The position numbers and the translations under genes are program-made. The notes below the pieces were generated by a model, which ran no database searches, had not been told where the DNA came from, and saw nothing but the letters and a program-made list of their open reading frames with translations. From Shinisaurus crocodilurus (Eukaryota > Chordata > Lepidosauria > Squamata > Shinisauridae), in contig CM037876.1 of the NCBI GenBank assembly GCA_021292165.1, forward strand, positions 108,648,324 to 108,712,323: a stretch of DNA of 64,000 bases, read 5' to 3'. Below, in pieces: positions 35,262 to 46,180 of the stretch (the first letter of the stretch is position 1; every line of letters starts with the position of its first letter).

Positions 35262-36384
35262 GAGCTGGATTCTTTTAAATATCTTGGGATTGTTTTCCAG
35301 AAATTACATGCATGGTCTTTGTAAGTGCAAAGAAGTACTTTGTTAGTTGAAAGACCACTTAATGGACAATTGTACTTCTTTCATACAAAAGGGGGTAATT
35401 TGGTCCAACCAATTATAGAACTATATTGGGTTAGGGTTTTACTACAATTACTCCATGGAGCCCCCTTCTGGGTAGTGGCTAACTAGGAGCCACTAGAAAG
35501 GGCTCAGAACATTTTTTTTAAACAGCCTCCTCTCAGTTCCAACTTCTACTAAATTGGAGATAATTCATGATAATTCATTCATTACATATTGTGTAATGAC
35601 AATAAAGGTCGAGGCCTTTAAATTAGCTTTGCTTTGGGTTGAAGATTATATTTAAACAGGCACTGGAATTTATGCTGGCAGCAGTTGAGTAGATGGGCCC
35701 AACTTCTGGGAGGCAAAAGATCCTCTTGATCATTTTGAACATGGGATTTTTTACATCTTTTTTACTATCCTAGATATTAATAGAGAAAAGTGTCATGTTA
35801 CAACAGCTTAGGGATATTGAGATGCAGTCTCAAATGGCTGAGATTGCAAGTTGTGCATCTAATAAGTTGTATGTCTAACTCCTTCTTCTCTAATACTTCC
35901 AAAGTATTTGGTTGATTTGGCTTATACTAAAATGAGAATAGCTTTTTGGGGGGCATAGTTAAATGTCCTTCCCCTTGTAGATTGGGAAGGACATCTTAAT
36001 GGTATCCCTAAGGAGGCTAGAGTTTGCTTTTACAATCCCCCATGTACTGAGGACATTATTCATTTTGTCCTTGAATGTGATACTTATCATGATATTAGAA
36101 TAAAGTATATCCTCCCTTTGTTGGAGCTAGTGAAGGAAAGGACTTCTGTGGCAAAATGATGTTTTTTTACTCAGTGATGTCAATAAATACGTAATCTTTA
36201 GAACAGCCAAATTCCTTGTGCTGTGCCTGCAGTTGCGTGTAAGGGCCAAAGGGATAAATGTGAAACAACATTACGTTTTTCCTTCTTTCTGGACTGCCAT
36301 TGTTTATGTATGTTTTGTTAGTGCTAATGTTTTTCATATAATGGCTGGCTGCTATGTTACAATAAACTTGACCTGATGTGACTA
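35262..36384 (+). mobile_element. LINE-like fragment nested in CR1, clade not assigned
   Basis: CR1 sequence breaks off after GATCAAGGAGCTGG and resumes at TATGAGGAAAGG. The insert reads SFKYLGIVFQKLHAW at its start and HFVLECDTYHDIR with nearby Cys near 36050-36110, a C-terminal pattern known from several LINE pol proteins. It ends with an AATAAA signal at 36360-36365. It has many stops. Confidence 0.55.
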
Positions 36385-36640
36385 TGAGGAAAGGTTACAA
36401 TATTTGGGGGCTTTTAGCTTGGAAAAAGGTGAGTAAGAGAGGACATGATAGAGTTATATAAAATTATGCATACTGTGGAGGAAGTGGATAGGAGAGAAAC
36501 TTCTCCCTCTCTCATAGTACTAGAACCCAGGGTCATCCAGTGAAGCAAAATGCTGGGAGATTCAGGAGAGATAAAAAAAGAAGTACTTTTTCACACAGGG
36601 CATAGTTAAATTATGGAATTCACAATGACAAAATGTAGTG

Positions 36641-37512
36641 ATGGACTTAGCCTTCATGCTGAGGCTGAACCCCGACAAGACCGAGGTACTTCTGGTGGGA
36701 GACAAGGGGAGGTTAACCTGGTACTGAATGGGGTACATCTACCCCTGAAAGACCAGGTCCGCAGCTTGGGGAGTCATTCTAGACTCCGAGCTGTCCATGG
36801 AGGCTCAAGTGTCAGCTGTGAGCCGGGCGGCGCTGTATCAACTCCATCTGATACAGCAGCTGTGCCCCTACCTTCCTAATCATCTGGTCCCATCAGTGGT
36901 TCATGCCTTGGTCTCCTCTCGCCTAGACTACTGTAATGCGCTCTACGTGGGGTTACCCTGGAAGACAGTTCGGAAGCTACAGCTGGTACAGAACGCGGTG
37001 GCTCGCCTGGTTAAAGGCAGCCGCCGGCGAGATCACATCACATGGTGCTCAAGGAGTTGCACTAGCTACCAAATTCAAGGTGTTGACCTTTAAAACCCTA
37101 TACGGCTCCGGTCCAGTTTATCTCAAGGAGCGTCTCCAGCAACACCAAGTAGGCTGCTCAACAAGGTCTGCCACGGACGGCCTTCTTCTTGTCCCATCAG
37201 CCAGAGCAGCCAGGCTGGTGGGGACTAGGAAGAGGGCCTTCTCTGTGGCGGCCCCCAAGTTATGGAACTCCCTCCCCAGTGACTTTCGCCATGACCCCTC
37301 CCTGATGAACTTCCGCCAGGCTTTAAAAACATGGCTTTTCAGGCGGGAATATGGGGTGGGTTAGGATTTTTTTAAAAAACTCTTATATTGTTTTAATTGT
37401 GTGTTAATTGTGTGTTAATGGTGTTTTAATGGAGTTTTATTGTATTTTATCCTGATTGTACATCGCCCAGGGAGGCCGGCCAGATGGGCGATTTAAAAAT
37501 AGAATAAATTTT
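36641..37512 (+). mobile_element. L2-type LINE 3' end nested in CR1
   Basis: It reads LNGVHLPLKDQVRSLG, VVHALVSSRLDYCNALYVGLP, LQLVQNAVARLVKGSRRRDH, RKRAFSVAAPKLWNSLPSDF and FRQALKTWLFRRE, in changing frames, followed by an L2 tail with GCCGGCCAGATGGGCGATT and an A-rich end. It interrupts the CR1 3' end, which continues at 37513. Confidence 0.85.
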
Positions 37513-37800
37513 AAAAAATCAACATGGATGGCTTGAAAAGTGGGTTAGACAAATTCAGGATAAGGATAAGGCTATCAATGACTACTAGCCATGATGGCAA
37601 TATATTAGCTCTAATATTATATGCATTATGCCTCTGAATACCACTTGCTAGGGAACATAAGCAGGAAGCTGCTATTGTGCTCATATCCTGTTCATATGCT
37701 TCCTACAGGCATCTGGTTGGCTACTGCAGGAACAATAACACTGAACTACACAGCATTTTGGTCTGATCCAGCATGGCTTGTCTTATGTTCTTATGAGAAG

Positions 37801-39220
37801 ACATAAGGTCGCCACGTGTTTCCTTCACAGCAAGTTTAACTCTTGAAGCTCACTCCCTGTGTCGTACACTATCCTTTTACCCTCACACCTATGATCAGGT
37901 AGATGGAGTGTTATGGGGCAGTGGCAGATAGACTATTGTGTAACAAATATGGGAGTAATTCCTTTGAAATATGGCAATAATCTTTTATTCTTACATGATT
38001 TATTTGGTAGCTGGTCTTAATAACCCCGTCTTGGTCATAATGAATGAGAACCAGACAAACAATTTAAAAAGTGTGAAGATGGCATCAGATTAACATCTAT
38101 TTATATTTCATTTCTGTGAAATAGATCTTGTGCAAAAAGAATAAGTATGGGGTGCCAAATAAAAAAAGATGCAGGCAACATCTCAGTCCTTAAATACATT
38201 ACAGAATGCTAACTAAGCAAACAGGCCTGAGTACAGTAATCCTGAGATGAAAAATACCTCAGACCAAGAACTTCCCGATGCCTTTCATGACAATTAGGAA
38301 AGAACTGAGGGAGGAGGCATTTGCTCTGCCATATAGAAGGTGCAAGGAGTGTAAGCCACTTGGTTTCTGTCCAAGCTCTCGTATCTTCTCACATTCAGCC
38401 AAGCACATTGTGAAATGTGATCTTTCACAAAGAAACAAAGGATAAGATGGAGGATAGTCTTCCAGGCAAAGACCCATTTTATGGTACTAAAGAAACAAAT
38501 GGCACCCAGGAGCCCAAGATGCATTGGGGAGAAGGATAATCTGTCTAGCAACATGCACATTCAACCGTAATTTCTACGCTTATAGTGAGCTGCCACTCAT
38601 CTACCATGGAAGACTGCTTTTAGTGATGGATTTTAAGTGCCATTCTCCAACCAGTATAGGTGTGCTGTTAGAGGAAGGCCTGACATCAGGCTGAGGTGGG
38701 ATTCTTCCATGGGTCCTTGAAAGGGTTTTCTACCTAGAGGAAGCACCACCTTATAGTGAGAGTCCAGAAAAAGGATGAAATTCCTGAATGGGGAAAGGAG
38801 CTAGCCTTGTAGATTATTAATCTACAAAAAATGTTAGCAACTGGCAGCCAATACATACTCACGTTACTCATTTGGGACCTAAAAGAAAACAGTATTAACT
38901 TGTGTAAAGCTTTTTTGCCTTCTCATATAGACCCAAATATTACTATTTAAAAGCCTAAAAGTTCAGCTGTTCTGTCCAATTTGGAGGTCCCTTTTTTCAC
39001 TGACACCAACATCATCAGCTTCTTGTCTTTAAATTAGCATCCTCAGACTTGCCAATAATCAGAGATGGAGACAATGAAGACATACTGACTTCTTCACATT
39101 TGTCACAAGCTAAGAACGCCTGTGGCAAAAACAAAAAAAGCACACTCCTTTCCCATGACCTATTAGAAGAGACTCTCTTATGACCACACTGAATTTTCAA
39201 GAGAAGCCTTTAGGCATGCA
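37801..39220. other. Intron sequence, no feature recognised
   Basis: HTT intron. Minus-strand open stretches at 38259-38560 contain LGLLGAICF and might be an extremely old pol relic, but no motif is convincing. Confidence 0.35.
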
Positions 39221-39462
39221 AATTTTATTTATTTATTTATTATATTTATACCCCACCTTTTTTTCCTGAAAGGAACCCAAGGCGGCTTACTTAATCCTCC
39301 TCCTTCTCTCCATTTTATCCTCACAACAACCCTGTGAGGTAGGTTAGGCTGAGAGTCAGTGACTGGCCCTAAGTCACACAGTGAGTTTCATGGCTGAGCG
39401 GGGACTAAAACCCGGATCTCCCAAGTCCCAGTCCAACACTCTCACCACTACGCCAGACTGGC
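39221..39462 (-). mobile_element. tRNA-derived saurian-type SINE, full length
   Basis: On the minus strand it begins CCAGTCTGGCGTAGTGG, continues GTTGGACTGGGACTTGGGAG, has a box B GGGTTTTAGTCCCCGC, and ends GGTGGGGTATAAATATAATA with an (AAAT)n tail. GCAAAT on both sides may be the target duplication. It lies 143 bp from an HTT exon, in sense orientation with the gene. Confidence 0.88.
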
Positions 39463-39604
39463 AAATCTGTAACAATGTAAAAGTAAATATTTTGTTTTGA
39501 TAAAAAAAAGATGCCAAGTCTAATAGCAAAAAATAAAAAATAAACAGACCACAGTAACTATCGGCAATAATTATCAACATCAACGTTAGCAGTTAAACAC
39601 ATAC

Positions 39605-39792
39605 CAAGGGAGGAACTCTTGCATAGCTGTTTACTAAAGGCAGCCTGGACAAGCTGATTATGATGTTCTTAAGAACAGGGGTGAGGAATGCTGGGATATG
39701 GCTATTTTTCTTGTGCCCCAAAGCCAAGACAGATTGTAGACATTCCACCAGCTCTGCTACTGTTTCACAAGTTGCTGTTATATACTCAAATT
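39605..39792 (-). CDS. HTT: HTT coding exon 7 of the window
   Basis: The exon is 188 bp: two bases plus 62 codons, ending in phase 0. It includes [30 protein letters not shown] and [10 protein letters not shown], matching huntingtin [19 protein letters not shown] and NSYTRVPPL. The donor is GTATGT. The acceptor that keeps the frame is TTTAAG, followed 6 nt later by a second possible AG (GAATTTGAG). Using the first adds Phe-Glu before the conserved Tyr-Ile-Thr. The next intron, to 10218, is 29.4 kb. Confidence 0.94.
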
Positions 39793-39867
39793 CTTAAATT
39801 GGGAGATAAAAGAAACATTTATTACAGAATACTCTAATAAATATGAACATACTAAATGGTTCGTGGC

Positions 39868-41912
39868 CTTTTACTCTTGGGGCCAGAGAAAGATACAGTA
39901 AAACCCTCAGAAACCTGCTGTGATGAGTTTGCACAGCACTTTGAGGATAAAATTGCTTGGATTAGCCATGAATTGGACTCCACAGTAATGTAGTTCCTTT
40001 AACTGAGGCGTCCAGAGCACCGTCTGGTCCTATTGCGTTGGATGAGTTTCAATTATTGAGGCCTGTGGATGTGGACAAGTTACTTGGGCAGGTTCGACCT
40101 ACCACTTGTATGTTTGACCCTTGCCCATCATGGCAGATTATTAAAATTAAGGAAGGGATTTGCACCTAAGTCCAGGAGGCTGTGAATGCCTCCTTGAAGG
40201 AGAGGGTGGTGCCAGCCGCGTTGAATGGGGCTGTGATTAAGCTACTCTTAAAAAAACCAAATCTGAACCCAGAAGACCTGAACAACTATAGACCTGTTGC
40301 AAATATCCCTTTCCTGGGCAAGGTGGTTGAGCGCGTTGTGGCCGAGCAGCTCCAAGTTCTCTTGGAGGAAACGGATTATCTAGATCCATTTCAATCAGGC
40401 TTCAGGCCTGGTTTTGGAACAGAAACTGCCTTGGTCGCCCTGTGGGATGACCTCTACCAGGAGAGAGACAGGATGAGTGATTCTGTTGATTCTCTTGGAT
40501 CTCTCAGTGGCTTTCGATACCATCGACCATGGTATCCTTCTGGATAAGCTGGTGGGTTTGGGAGTTGGAGGCACTGCTTTCGCTCCTACTTGGCCGGCCG
40601 ATTCCAGTGCTGGGGGATTATTGCTCTGCGCCCTGGCAATTATGCCATAGGGTGCCGCAGGGCTCCATTTTATCCCCCATGCTTTTTAACATCTACATGA
40701 AACTGCTGGGAGAGGTCATCCGGAGGTTTGGGCTGAAGTATCACCACTATGCAGATGACACTCAGCTCTACCTCTCTTTTTCATCAAATTCAGGTGAGAG
40801 TGGCTGTTTTGAATCAGTGTCTGAGCCTGGTAATGGACTGGATGAGGGCCAATAAATTGAGGCTCAATCCAGACAAGACAGAGGTACTGTTTGTGGGCGG
40901 ATCATCTGTCCAGAGGGAGGATACTCAACCTGCCCTGGACGGGGTTGCACTCCCCCTAAAGGACAGAGTTCGTAGTTTGGGGGTGCTCCTGGACTCCGAA
41001 CTGTCGCTGGAGTCACAAGTGGACTCGGTGACAAGGAGCGCCTTTTATCAACTTAGGCTGATTTACCAACTACTACCCTATCTGGACAGGCAGAGCCTAG
41101 CAACAGTGATCCATGCTCTGGTAACCTCTCGTTTGGACTCCTGTAATGTGTTCTATGAGTATCCTCCCTCCGGACAGATGATCCGCCCACAAACAGTACC
41201 TCTGTCTTGTCTGGATTGAGTCTCAATTTATTGGCCCTCATCCAGTCCATTACCAGGCTCAGACACTGATTCAAAACAGCCACTCTCACTTGAATTTGAT
41301 GAAAAAGACCTTCAAAAACAGTCCAGATACTTCAATTGGTTCAAAACAGGGCAGCGAGGCTACTAACGGGGACTAGCCGACAAGAACATATTACACCAGT
41401 CCTCTATGATTTACTTGGTTACCAATTGAAGTCTGGGCCCGATTCAAAGTGCTTGCATTAACATTTAAAGCCCTAAATGGTTTGGGGCCAGGTTATTTGA
41501 AGGAAAGCCTCATCCCATACATGCCTGCCCGAACCCTGAGATCTTCTTCGGAGGCCCTTCTCAGAGAGCCCCCTCCAAAAGAAGCTAGGGGGGTGGCTAC
41601 TAGGGGAAAGGCCTTCTCAGTTGTGGCACGCCATCTATAGAATCAGCTTCCCAAGGAGGTGGGCCTGGCGCCTACCCTCTATTCTTTCAGGTGCCAGGTG
41701 AAGACCTTTTTATTTGCCCACTGTACCTCTGGATTGAATTTATTTTGGTTGCTTAGTTTTATCTTATTACATTTTAATATGTCTGTGCTTTTATATTATT
41801 ATTATTATTGCTGATGTTTTTGTTTTAGTGTTGCTTTGTTTTGTAAACTGCCCAGGGAGCCTTTTGGCTGATGGGCGGTGAATAAATACATTAAATAAAT
41901 AAATAAATCTAA
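39868..41912 (+). mobile_element. L2-type LINE, 5'-truncated, with internal inverted duplication
   Basis: It starts in the endonuclease-RT linker (HFEDKIAWISHELD near 39940). RT blocks follow: [69 protein letters not shown] with an intact YADD, LRLNPDKTEVLFVG, then ALNGLGPGYLKESLIPYMP. The 3' end is GCCTTTTGGCTGATGGGCGG with (AATA)n. Frameshifts occur in at least four places. A 153-bp inverted copy of its own sequence sits at 41156-41308. It lies 76 bp upstream of an HTT exon in antisense. Confidence 0.9.
41156..41308 (-). repeat. 153-bp inverted copy of L2 sequence 40775-40927
   Basis: The segment is the reverse complement of 40775-40927 with about five differences, placed within the same L2 and replacing a few bases of it. 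Reading on the minus strand again gives [19 protein letters not shown]. Confidence 0.95.
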
Positions 41913-42514
41913 ATGGCTCCAAATTCATGCCTGGATTCAGTATCAAAACAGCTATCTTTATAAGACGTATTAACAGGTTTCATCTGACAAAACAAAGAAC
42001 TGAAGCATAATACCAAATATCTCAAAATCCTTTAAGTAATATCAGTTAAAACTGTGAGGGCCATAATAGATGATAAATGTGTTAATTTATCTTTTCCTTG
42101 CTTTCAAATTAATACCTGCTGGTGGGGGAGGGGGAATCAGGAATGCAACAATCAGGGAGGAGTTGCTTTTAACCCTTTCCCCTGGACCCAATGACCACCA
42201 CCCCGCCCCAACTTGCCACAGGAGGTGATGATCACTGCTTCCCAGCAGCTTTTATATTGATTAAAAAAAAAAAAGATACAGTAAATGTAGTCATGCATTT
42301 AACATCACATCTAATTTGGCCTTGAGAAATTAACAACATAATATTGAAATGAAACGTGGAATGCTAGGCAACAGTAGCAAATGTGGAATTATAGCATGTC
42401 ATGTTCGAAGCACAAAATATACTACAGATTAAAAACAACAAAAGCTGGCAAAATTTTCTATTACTTAAATAAAAGCATAATTGCATGCATATTTGGAGCT
42501 TGTTCTATCCTTAC
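41913..42514. other. Intron sequence, no feature recognised
   Basis: HTT intron with a short A run at 42261-42272. I see nothing else. Confidence 0.4.
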
Positions 42515-42604
42515 TTGGTGCTTGCGAATCAACTTCCTCCTCACTGGCAGCTTTTGTAAGATTCTTCTTCCTTTCTGGACTAAGAAGCCGATTTCCTGGC
42601 TCAA
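42515..42604 (-). CDS. HTT: HTT coding exon 6 of the window
   Basis: The exon is 90 bp: two bases finishing a valine codon, 29 codons and one base. The product includes EPGNRLLSPERKKN and SEEEVDSQAP, an acidic stretch matching huntingtin QPGEQLLSPERRTN...EEEEEVD. The acceptor is AGTGGCAG and the donor GTAAGG. This is the least conserved of the ten exons, as expected for a disordered loop. The upstream intron is about 465 bp. Confidence 0.94.
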
Positions 42605-43069
42605 CTGCCACTAAATTAGACATTAGCATTGAGAATGATTTATGCTTATCTTTTAGCTTTCCTGGATTATCATCAGACAAGGATTTCAATTTGCAAGTTT
42701 AAGCTTAAACAAAATATTACAGATTCATAAGATTCAGTTACACAAACTGAAAACCTTTTGCCCTGGTATGGGGGTGGTAGGAGCCAGGGGAGCTGTTTGA
42801 TCTCATGCATTTCTGTACGCTAATATTAGTCCAGCCAACTTATTAACAACTTTGCTGATGGCTATGGCATGAAGCAAAGATTTGAAGGTGCCATCTTGGG
42901 CATGCTGGATTGCTCAGATAAATAAGAGCCTGAGATGATACAAATATAATAAATGAAACAGTCTCTAGATAAAACTTGTAAAGCTATTCGGAAGATATAT
43001 GGTTTTGGGATGGGTTAGTTTACTCCAAGGAGCTACTCATACTACTGTACTTTCATCAGGTTAACTCAC
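42605..43069. other. HTT: Short HTT intron
   Basis: A 465-bp intron with GTGAGT donor and AGTGGCAG acceptor on the minus strand. No repeat is recognised. Confidence 0.7.
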
Positions 43070-43247
43070 CTGCTTCTATAATGAATTGGATACAGTTGAT
43101 TAGAGAGCAGGCATGTGTCGTATATGCTGCTGAAGCCAGCAAGTTCCATAAATTAGATTGTTGTAATGTCAAACAGCAGCAATCCAACACAGCTTGGAGA
43201 TCTATACTTAGCGGAATATGCTTATGTATTAAATGCCATGAAAGCAT
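43070..43247 (-). CDS. HTT: HTT coding exon 5 of the window
   Basis: The exon is 178 bp: 59 codons plus one base. It begins MLSWHLIH and includes [16 protein letters not shown] and THACSLI, matching huntingtin ALSWHLIHEQIPLSLDLQ and LDCCCLALQ. The acceptor is CCCCCCACAG and the donor GTGAGT. An antisense tRNA-derived SINE ends about 31 bp before the exon on its upstream (higher-coordinate) side, so the polypyrimidine tract is squeezed between the two. Confidence 0.96.
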
Positions 43248-43278
43248 CTGTGGGGGGAAAAACAATCTGAGATTATTT

Positions 43279-43467
43279 GGAGCCATAGCTCAGTGGAAGG
43301 GCATATATTTTGCATGCAGTAGGTCCCAAGTTCAATCCCTGGTGTCTCCAGGTAGGGCTGAAAAAACTCCTGTCTGAAACCCTGGAGAGCCACTGCCAGC
43401 CTGTTGACAGTTCTGGGCTAGATGGACCAATAGTCTGCCTCAATATAAGGCAGCTTGCTGTGTTCCA
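43279..43467 (+). mobile_element. tRNA-Ala(TGC)-derived SINE with CR1-like tail
   Basis: The head GCCATAGCTCAGTGGAAGG (box A), TTTTGCATGCAGTAGG (anticodon loop with TGC), GTTCAATCCC (box B) and the 3' TCTCCA follow the whole tRNA-Ala body. Then come GACTCCTGTCTGAAACC-like sequence (here AAAACTCCTGTCTGAAACCC) and GGGCTAGATGGACCAATAGT, a CR1-type 3' end. It is antisense to HTT and 31 bp from an exon acceptor. Confidence 0.9.
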
Positions 43468-43792
43468 ATATTTAATTCTTGTAGTTATCAGTATACTCTT
43501 TGTCATCTAATTAGGAAGACAAGAGGCACAATCCAATGTAAACAGCAAGGTTGATTCCATTCTATGTACACTCAAATTTGCAAACAAGCTCTGCAACTTC
43601 CGCTCATATAATTTTTAACATAGTTTCAAATGGTTTCTAGATATGCCATCACAGTGGACGTTTGGCAGACAAAAGTAAAAAGTCACTAGGAATGAAATAT
43701 TTTATTTATGTATTTATTTATTTCTTGTTAAGGATGTGATAGTAGAATATTGCTTAGCATATGTGTTTTGTTTGCTTTTTTTGTTGTCTTAC

Positions 43793-43938
43793 CTCTAATA
43801 ACATTACGACAAACTTCAGGATGTCACTGTCTTTGTCAGGTGGAATGTGAAGGGAGGCTGGCAGTTTAGAAAGTAACACAAGATATTGACTTAAAGCACG
43901 AGACAAGACCATTGTAGATTGATACACCACTGTGTCTC
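43793..43938 (-). CDS. HTT: HTT coding exon 4 of the window
   Basis: The exon is 146 bp: two bases finishing a glycine codon and then 48 codons, with [14 protein letters not shown] and FVVMLLE. It matches huntingtin ARALAQYLVVVSKLP...KFVVATLE. The acceptor is TTTTATAG and the donor GTAAGA. The next intron is only 545 bp. Confidence 0.96.
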
Positions 43939-44365
43939 CTATAAAATAAGCATAGGGCCATGAACACAAATTTTATCTGCAGTCATCAGATTTTTTAACT
44001 CAACTCATATTCACACATTTTAAATATCCCAAATGTGGCTCTAAAATAAGCTCCTTCAGTACCCTGCGTGTAATGCATCAGGCCGTGGATACAGGAATTC
44101 ATATCAAGTAGCAGAGTGTTTTCTAAGCAACTCTTTACCCATCCTGGGCAGTAAGTCGCTCCTTATATCATTTGTTCTACTTCTCCCAGGAAGAACACAA
44201 TTCTCCTTGCAGGAGAAGACAGGCAAAATAGGAGTTGACTAATTTTGCCTTCTCTCTGTCACCTGTTATCATTTCACCATCTTCCCTAAGCAGCAGATAT
44301 ACCCCTTCCTCCTTCTTCCTCCAAAAATAGTTAAAGAAGCCCTTTTGTTGTTTTTAGAATGTATG

Positions 44366-44588
44366 TATTTATTTATTTATTATATTTATACCCCGCCTTT
44401 TTTCCTGCAAGGAACTCAAGGCGGCTTACATAGTCCTCCTCCTCCTTTCCATTTTATCCTCACAACAACCCTGTGAGGTAGGTTAGGCTGAGAGGCAGTG
44501 ACTGGCCCAAAGTCACCCAGTGAGTTTCATGGCCGAGCGGGGAATAGAACCCGGATCCTCCCAAGTCCCAGTCCAACACTCTCACCAG
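44366..44588 (-). mobile_element. tRNA-derived saurian-type SINE, 5'-truncated
   Basis: Minus-strand copy of the 39221 element, with GGTTCTATTCCCCGCTCGG and the GGCGGGGTATAAATATAATA tail. The tRNA head stops at GGTGAGAG; a CR1 relic follows. Confidence 0.87.
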
Positions 44589-45640
44589 AATCCTACAAAA
44601 GACTCAGCTCATTCTGAGCTTTAGCCTTCCTGACACCATCCTTACAGGTTTGGGCTCTATTGTACTCATCCTTGGTTGAATATCCATCCTTCCATCTCCT
44701 ATACATGTTCTTTTTAAGGCATAGCTCTGTGAAGCTCCACTAGCATTTTTAGATGTCTTCCATTTTTCCATCTCAATTGAATTGTTTGCAATTTGCCTTC
44801 AGTATTTCACTTTTTGGGAACATCCATCCTTCTTGAATTCTTCTCTCCATCAGAATTTCTGGCCATGTGATTCCACCTAACTTCTGAGATCTTTGCAACT
44901 GGCTTTCCTAATGTCCAAGGCACATGTCTGACTATGCTCAATTTTCACATCCTTCATTAATGAATTCCAAGATGACATGGTCACTTTCCCAAGGTTCCCA
45001 CCACTTTCACTTCATCAACTAATTCTTCCTTGCTAGTCTGGGTCAAGTCCAGGCCAGCAGATCACCTTGTTCTTTCCTCTACCTTCTGAGAGATTATGTT
45101 GTCAGCAAGGCAAGAATTTATTAGACATTCCATTCTTAGCAGATTTAGTCTTCCAGCAAATAGTTGAAATCCCCCATTACGACTATGGCTCGCCTCGTAC
45201 ACTCTCCTACCCAGATTCATAGGCTTTGTATGTCCATTCAAGATTTCTTCTGGCTGTATCATTTATTCTCACATGGATCATTAGGAGTGGATAGCAGTCA
45301 ATGGGTTTGATGAGTCCTGGCAACCTCTCAGTTACATCTTGAATCTCCGGAAGGCAACACACCTCCAAAAATGACATGTCATCAGGTCTGCACTCACCTG
45401 CCTCTGTTCCTTCCAGTAGGGAGTCTTGGCCACCACCATGTGGTTTTTCCTTGGGATGGTGGTTGCATTTCTCCTTTCCTCCCTGCCAAGCTTACTGGGT
45501 GCATGGGGCAATGGTCCCATGCAGCTCAGCACAACCTTTTTTATTCCTTTTAAAGGGCCCAGCCCTGAAAAGAGAAGCATCAGGCCCAAAAAGCCTCTGG
45601 CCCCAAATAGTGTTGCTATGTTGAAAGCAAAGCCCAGATG
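44589..45640 (-). mobile_element. CR1 LINE relic with ORF1 esterase joined to ORF2 endonuclease
   Basis: On the minus strand, from 45450 downwards, it reads QDSLLEGTEA, VCCLPEIQDVTERLPGLIK and CYPLLMIHVRINDTARRNLE. This is the SGNH-type esterase of CR1 ORF1: its Ser block GDSLLRGTEG is seen as QDSLLEG, and its HVGTND block as HVRIND. Soon after comes NGGFQLFAGRLN with INSCLADNIISQKVEE, the ORF2 endonuclease (MGDFNYP...FLTCLADNF). The end of ORF1 and the start of ORF2 are missing. The remainder to 44589 is a decayed endonuclease-RT linker. Confidence 0.75.
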
Positions 45641-46080
45641 CAGAGGAGAAGGTAATATGGGAGCTGCTGCAGCTGCCGTCTGGCACTTCTCCTTGAAGCA
45701 AACACAAAAGGAAGTATATCCCAACTACCAAAAGAACAACAACAAAAACTGACAAACTGGGATGTCTAATGTAATAAAAATTGACAAAATAAGTGCATAC
45801 ACAAAAAAATCTCAACTTTTTAACCTCAAAAAAGACTAAGAAGAACTTTTTACATGACTCAAATGCATAACATTAAAATAACTGAATATAAAATACACCA
45901 AACAGGTTTCAACCATAAGACCTTCTTGAGGGGTCAAATATTTCCCGATAATCATTTCTCCTATAAAGGTACTAGAAAACACATATACAACAAAGTCGCT
46001 CAGATGAATCTGCTAAAGAATGAGTCAATAATAACAGTATCACTATGAATTAAGGCTCATTCTCATACCCACAAGCAACT
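45641..46080. other. Intron sequence, no feature recognised
   Basis: AT-rich intron without recognisable elements. Confidence 0.4.
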
Positions 46081-46180
46081 TGTGGGGTGGGCAACTTGTG
46101 GACCTCCAGGTATTTTGGTCTACAATTTCCATCAGCCAATGGTGAGGGATAATGGGAGGGCCACAAGTTGCTTACCCCTG
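46081..46180. mobile_element. hAT-type palindromic MITE
   Basis: The ends GTGGGCAACTTGTGGACCTCC and GGGCCACAAGTTGCTTACCCC are inverted repeats. The left terminus is mutated, so no target duplication could be assigned. Confidence 0.65.

Larger units (their letters stand above)
33545..37800 (+). mobile_element. Old CR1 LINE with three nested insertions
   Basis: Fragments in order: endonuclease (VLGTCYHPSDQNAQ, EPTRGEATLNLILSG) to about 33999; linker with GNSDDSAIKFN and VVKRKLKGKVKRDKSLLNA from 34283; reverse transcriptase (GSVMGLVLSNLFTNDLE, MFADNPKLF in place of FADDTKLF) near 34780-34900; the 3' coding end near 36385-36640; and the CR1 3' UTR ending TTTGGTCTGATCCAGCATGG...CTTATGTTCTTATG at about 37792. 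It is interrupted at 34000, 35262 and 36641. Many stops; the YADD-type motif is mutated. Confidence 0.8.

Noticed and set aside
38259..38560. Minus-strand frame considered as a missing HTT exon or a DIRS relic
   Set aside because: The missing HTT exon was found at 39605-39792 with matching phases, and no DIRS motif is convincing in this frame.
43279..43352. Possible functional tRNA-Ala gene
   Set aside because: The tRNA body has changes in the D and anticodon stems and continues into a SINE tail without a pol III T-run terminator.
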